From an uncultured Sandaracinus sp. (GTDB lineage Bacteria; Myxococcota_A; Polyangia; Polyangiales; Sandaracinaceae): a DNA stretch of 36,237 nt. Positions within the stretch are counted from its first letter, which is position 1. Every line of letters begins with the position of its first letter. This document shows, one piece after another, positions 34,998 to 36,237 of the stretch. Under the pieces are notes generated by a model. That model was not told where the DNA came from and did no database searches. It saw only the letters and a list, made by a program, of their open reading frames with translations. The position numbers and the translations under genes are program-made. The stretch is taken from NCBI GenBank assembly GCA_903828805.1, contig CAIKNO010000285.1, positions 1 through 36,237 of the forward strand. Direction: 5' to 3'.

Positions 34998-35648
34998 GTG
35001 CGCGCGCGTCGGAGCGTCGGCATGGCCATGGTCGCCGCGCTGCTCGGAGCTCCGGGCTGCGGGGCGCCGAGGGTGTCGCTGGTCGAGGCACCGCGGGCGT
35101 TCACCGCGAGCGATTTTCGAGACGTCTACGCGCGGTGGACGCGCGCCGAGGATGCCTTCGAGTTCGGCCGCCTCGCGGAGGTCCTCCACGTCACGGCCAC
35201 CTTCGAGTCCTGGGAGTTTCGCCGCGCGTACGTCACGCGGTACGCGGCCGACCACGGGTTCACGACCGACGAGCGCGCGCACCTGCTCGAGGAGTCGCTC
35301 ACGGACGCGCGGTCTCGTCATCGGTTCTTCGTCACGCTCTCGGTGCCGGTGTGGAGAGAGGGCGATCTGACTGGGCGGCAGAGCGACCTGCGGGTCCTGC
35401 TCGTCGATGCGTCGGGGCGGCAGTCCGAGCCCGTCGAGTTGACGCCGATCCCTCGCCCGAGCGTCGACCTGCGCACGTACTTCCCGTCGATCTCCCGGCA
35501 GCGTCACACGTACCGGATCGCGTTTCCGATCCAGCATGCCGACGGAGCGCCCACGCTCGCCCCGGACGCCGAGCACGCCATCCTTCGGTTCGCGGGCGCG
35601 CTCGGGACCGTGGATCTCCGCTGGGATCTCGAACGCGGTGCGCCCTGA
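34998..35648 (+). CDS. Putative lipoprotein of unknown function
   Basis: GTG start gives MRARRSVGMAMVAALLGAPGCG (lipobox-like, ending in Cys); ATG 34962 is an alternative start. Confidence 0.65.
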   Translation: MRARRSVGMAMVAALLGAPGCGAPRVSLVEAPRAFTASDFRDVYARWTRAEDAFEFGRLAEVLHVTATFESWEFRRAYVTRYAADHGFTTDERAHLLEESLTDARSRHRFFVTLSVPVWREGDLTGRQSDLRVLLVDASGRQSEPVELTPIPRPSVDLRTYFPSISRQRHTYRIAFPIQHADGAPTLAPDAEHAILRFAGALGTVDLRWDLERGAP

Positions 35649-35718
35649 GCAGGTCGGCACGGGCGGCGGCGTTCGCATCGGGTGACCCCGCGGATGTCGC
35701 CCACCATGCACGAAACGG

Positions 35719-35746
35719 TTGACCGGGGACGCCGTGACGCTACACT
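35719..35746 (+). promoter_or_regulatory. Candidate sigma70-like promoter upstream of rpmG (TTGACC - 16 nt - TACACT)
   Basis: Direct reading, about 20 nt upstream of the rpmG ATG. Confidence 0.5.
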
Positions 35747-35767
35747 CGCGCTCCTTTCGGAGTAGCC

Positions 35768-35929
35768 ATGCGGGATCTCATCAAGCTCACCTGCGAACAG
35801 TGCGGCCGGGCGAACTACCACACGTCCAAGAACAAGCGGACGATGCCCGAGAAGTTCATCGTCAAGAAGTTCTGTGCGGCCTGCCGCACCCACAAGCCGC
35901 ACAAGGAAGGCAAGATCTCCAAGGGCTGA
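35768..35929 (+). CDS. rpmG: 50S ribosomal protein L33 (zinc-binding, C+ form), 53 aa; not in the supplied ORF track
   Basis: MRDLIKLTCEQCGRANYHTSKNKRTMPEKFIVKKFCAACRTHKPHKEGKISKG with two CxxC pairs. Confidence 0.94.
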   Translation: MRDLIKLTCEQCGRANYHTSKNKRTMPEKFIVKKFCAACRTHKPHKEGKISKG

Positions 35930-36149
35930 GTCTTCTGGTGTGCGGGACCGGAGCCATCCGGGACTGCGCACGCTGGAGGCTTGGCTCAGGACGGTCGTGC
36001 CGTCGCCTTCCAGGCCCGGGTCCGCTCTTCGAGCGGGCTGCGGGCCTGATTGCGCTCGTGGCTGTTGAATGCGGCTGCTGGATGCGCCTGCGGCTGTTGA
36101 ATGCGCCCGCGGCTGCAGCTCGCGTGGCTGGGAAGATGCTCGTGCGGGT

Positions 36150-36237
36150 TCAGCCGATGCCGAGCCTTCGGAGCGCTGCCAGATAGCCCCGTCGGGCCTC
36201 CGCCTCTCGTACGTGCCGGCCGTCCTCGACGATCGTC
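36150..36237 (-). CDS. Possible C-terminal end of a minus-strand gene extending past the window
   Basis: The reverse strand reads ...TIVEDGRHVREAEARRGYLAALRRLGIG-stop; coding-like composition but very short. Confidence 0.35.
   Translation of the reverse strand, partial: TIVEDGRHVREAEARRGYLAALRRLGIG

Noticed and set aside
36061-36115. Regular tandem repeat of ggctgttgaatgcg
   Set aside because: Three imperfect copies with irregular spacing (13 and 19 bp); too weak to call a defined repeat feature, only mentioned as part of the wider pattern.
35930-36237. tRNA gene downstream of rpmG (a common rpmG-tRNA-secE arrangement)
   Set aside because: No cloverleaf or conserved T-loop GTTCGAATC-like sequence found in this stretch by eye.

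Overview
The window is a GC-rich, gene-dense chromosomal segment. Its overall style suggests a myxobacterium-like (Myxococcota/Polyangia) genome, but that placement is inference only. Most of it is recognisable housekeeping or metabolic sequence: hisIE, a Nudix hydrolase, prs-rplY-pth, rpsF-rpsR-rplI-dnaB, a FadL-like porin, a fused salicylyl-/2-aminobenzoyl-CoA monooxygenase-reductase with a hotdog thioesterase, a partial Complex I operon (nuoABCD-G-H-I), a trans-sulfuration PLP enzyme, a membrane-anchored HEAT-repeat protein, an HU/IHF protein, tyrS, gshA-like, two bactofilins plus pyrE, and rpmG. The best candidate for an unusual system is a compact, translationally coupled cassette at about 1936-4632. 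Its products have the order and sequence character of a type III secretion translocon: an EspA-like tip/filament protein, a small TPR chaperone, an SctE/YopB-like two-hydrophobic-segment protein and an SctB/YopD-like protein. No secretion apparatus genes are visible in the window. Secondary points of interest are several unrelated short tandem repeats between or at the ends of genes, an in-frame palindromic repeat at the nuoG 3' end, a nuo operon lacking E/F/J-N, unusual charged or low-complexity extensions on ribosomal proteins L25, S6 and S18 and on the HU-like protein, and a regulator combining a receiver-like region with an XRE HTH. All assignments were made by eye from the supplied translations; no database search was run.
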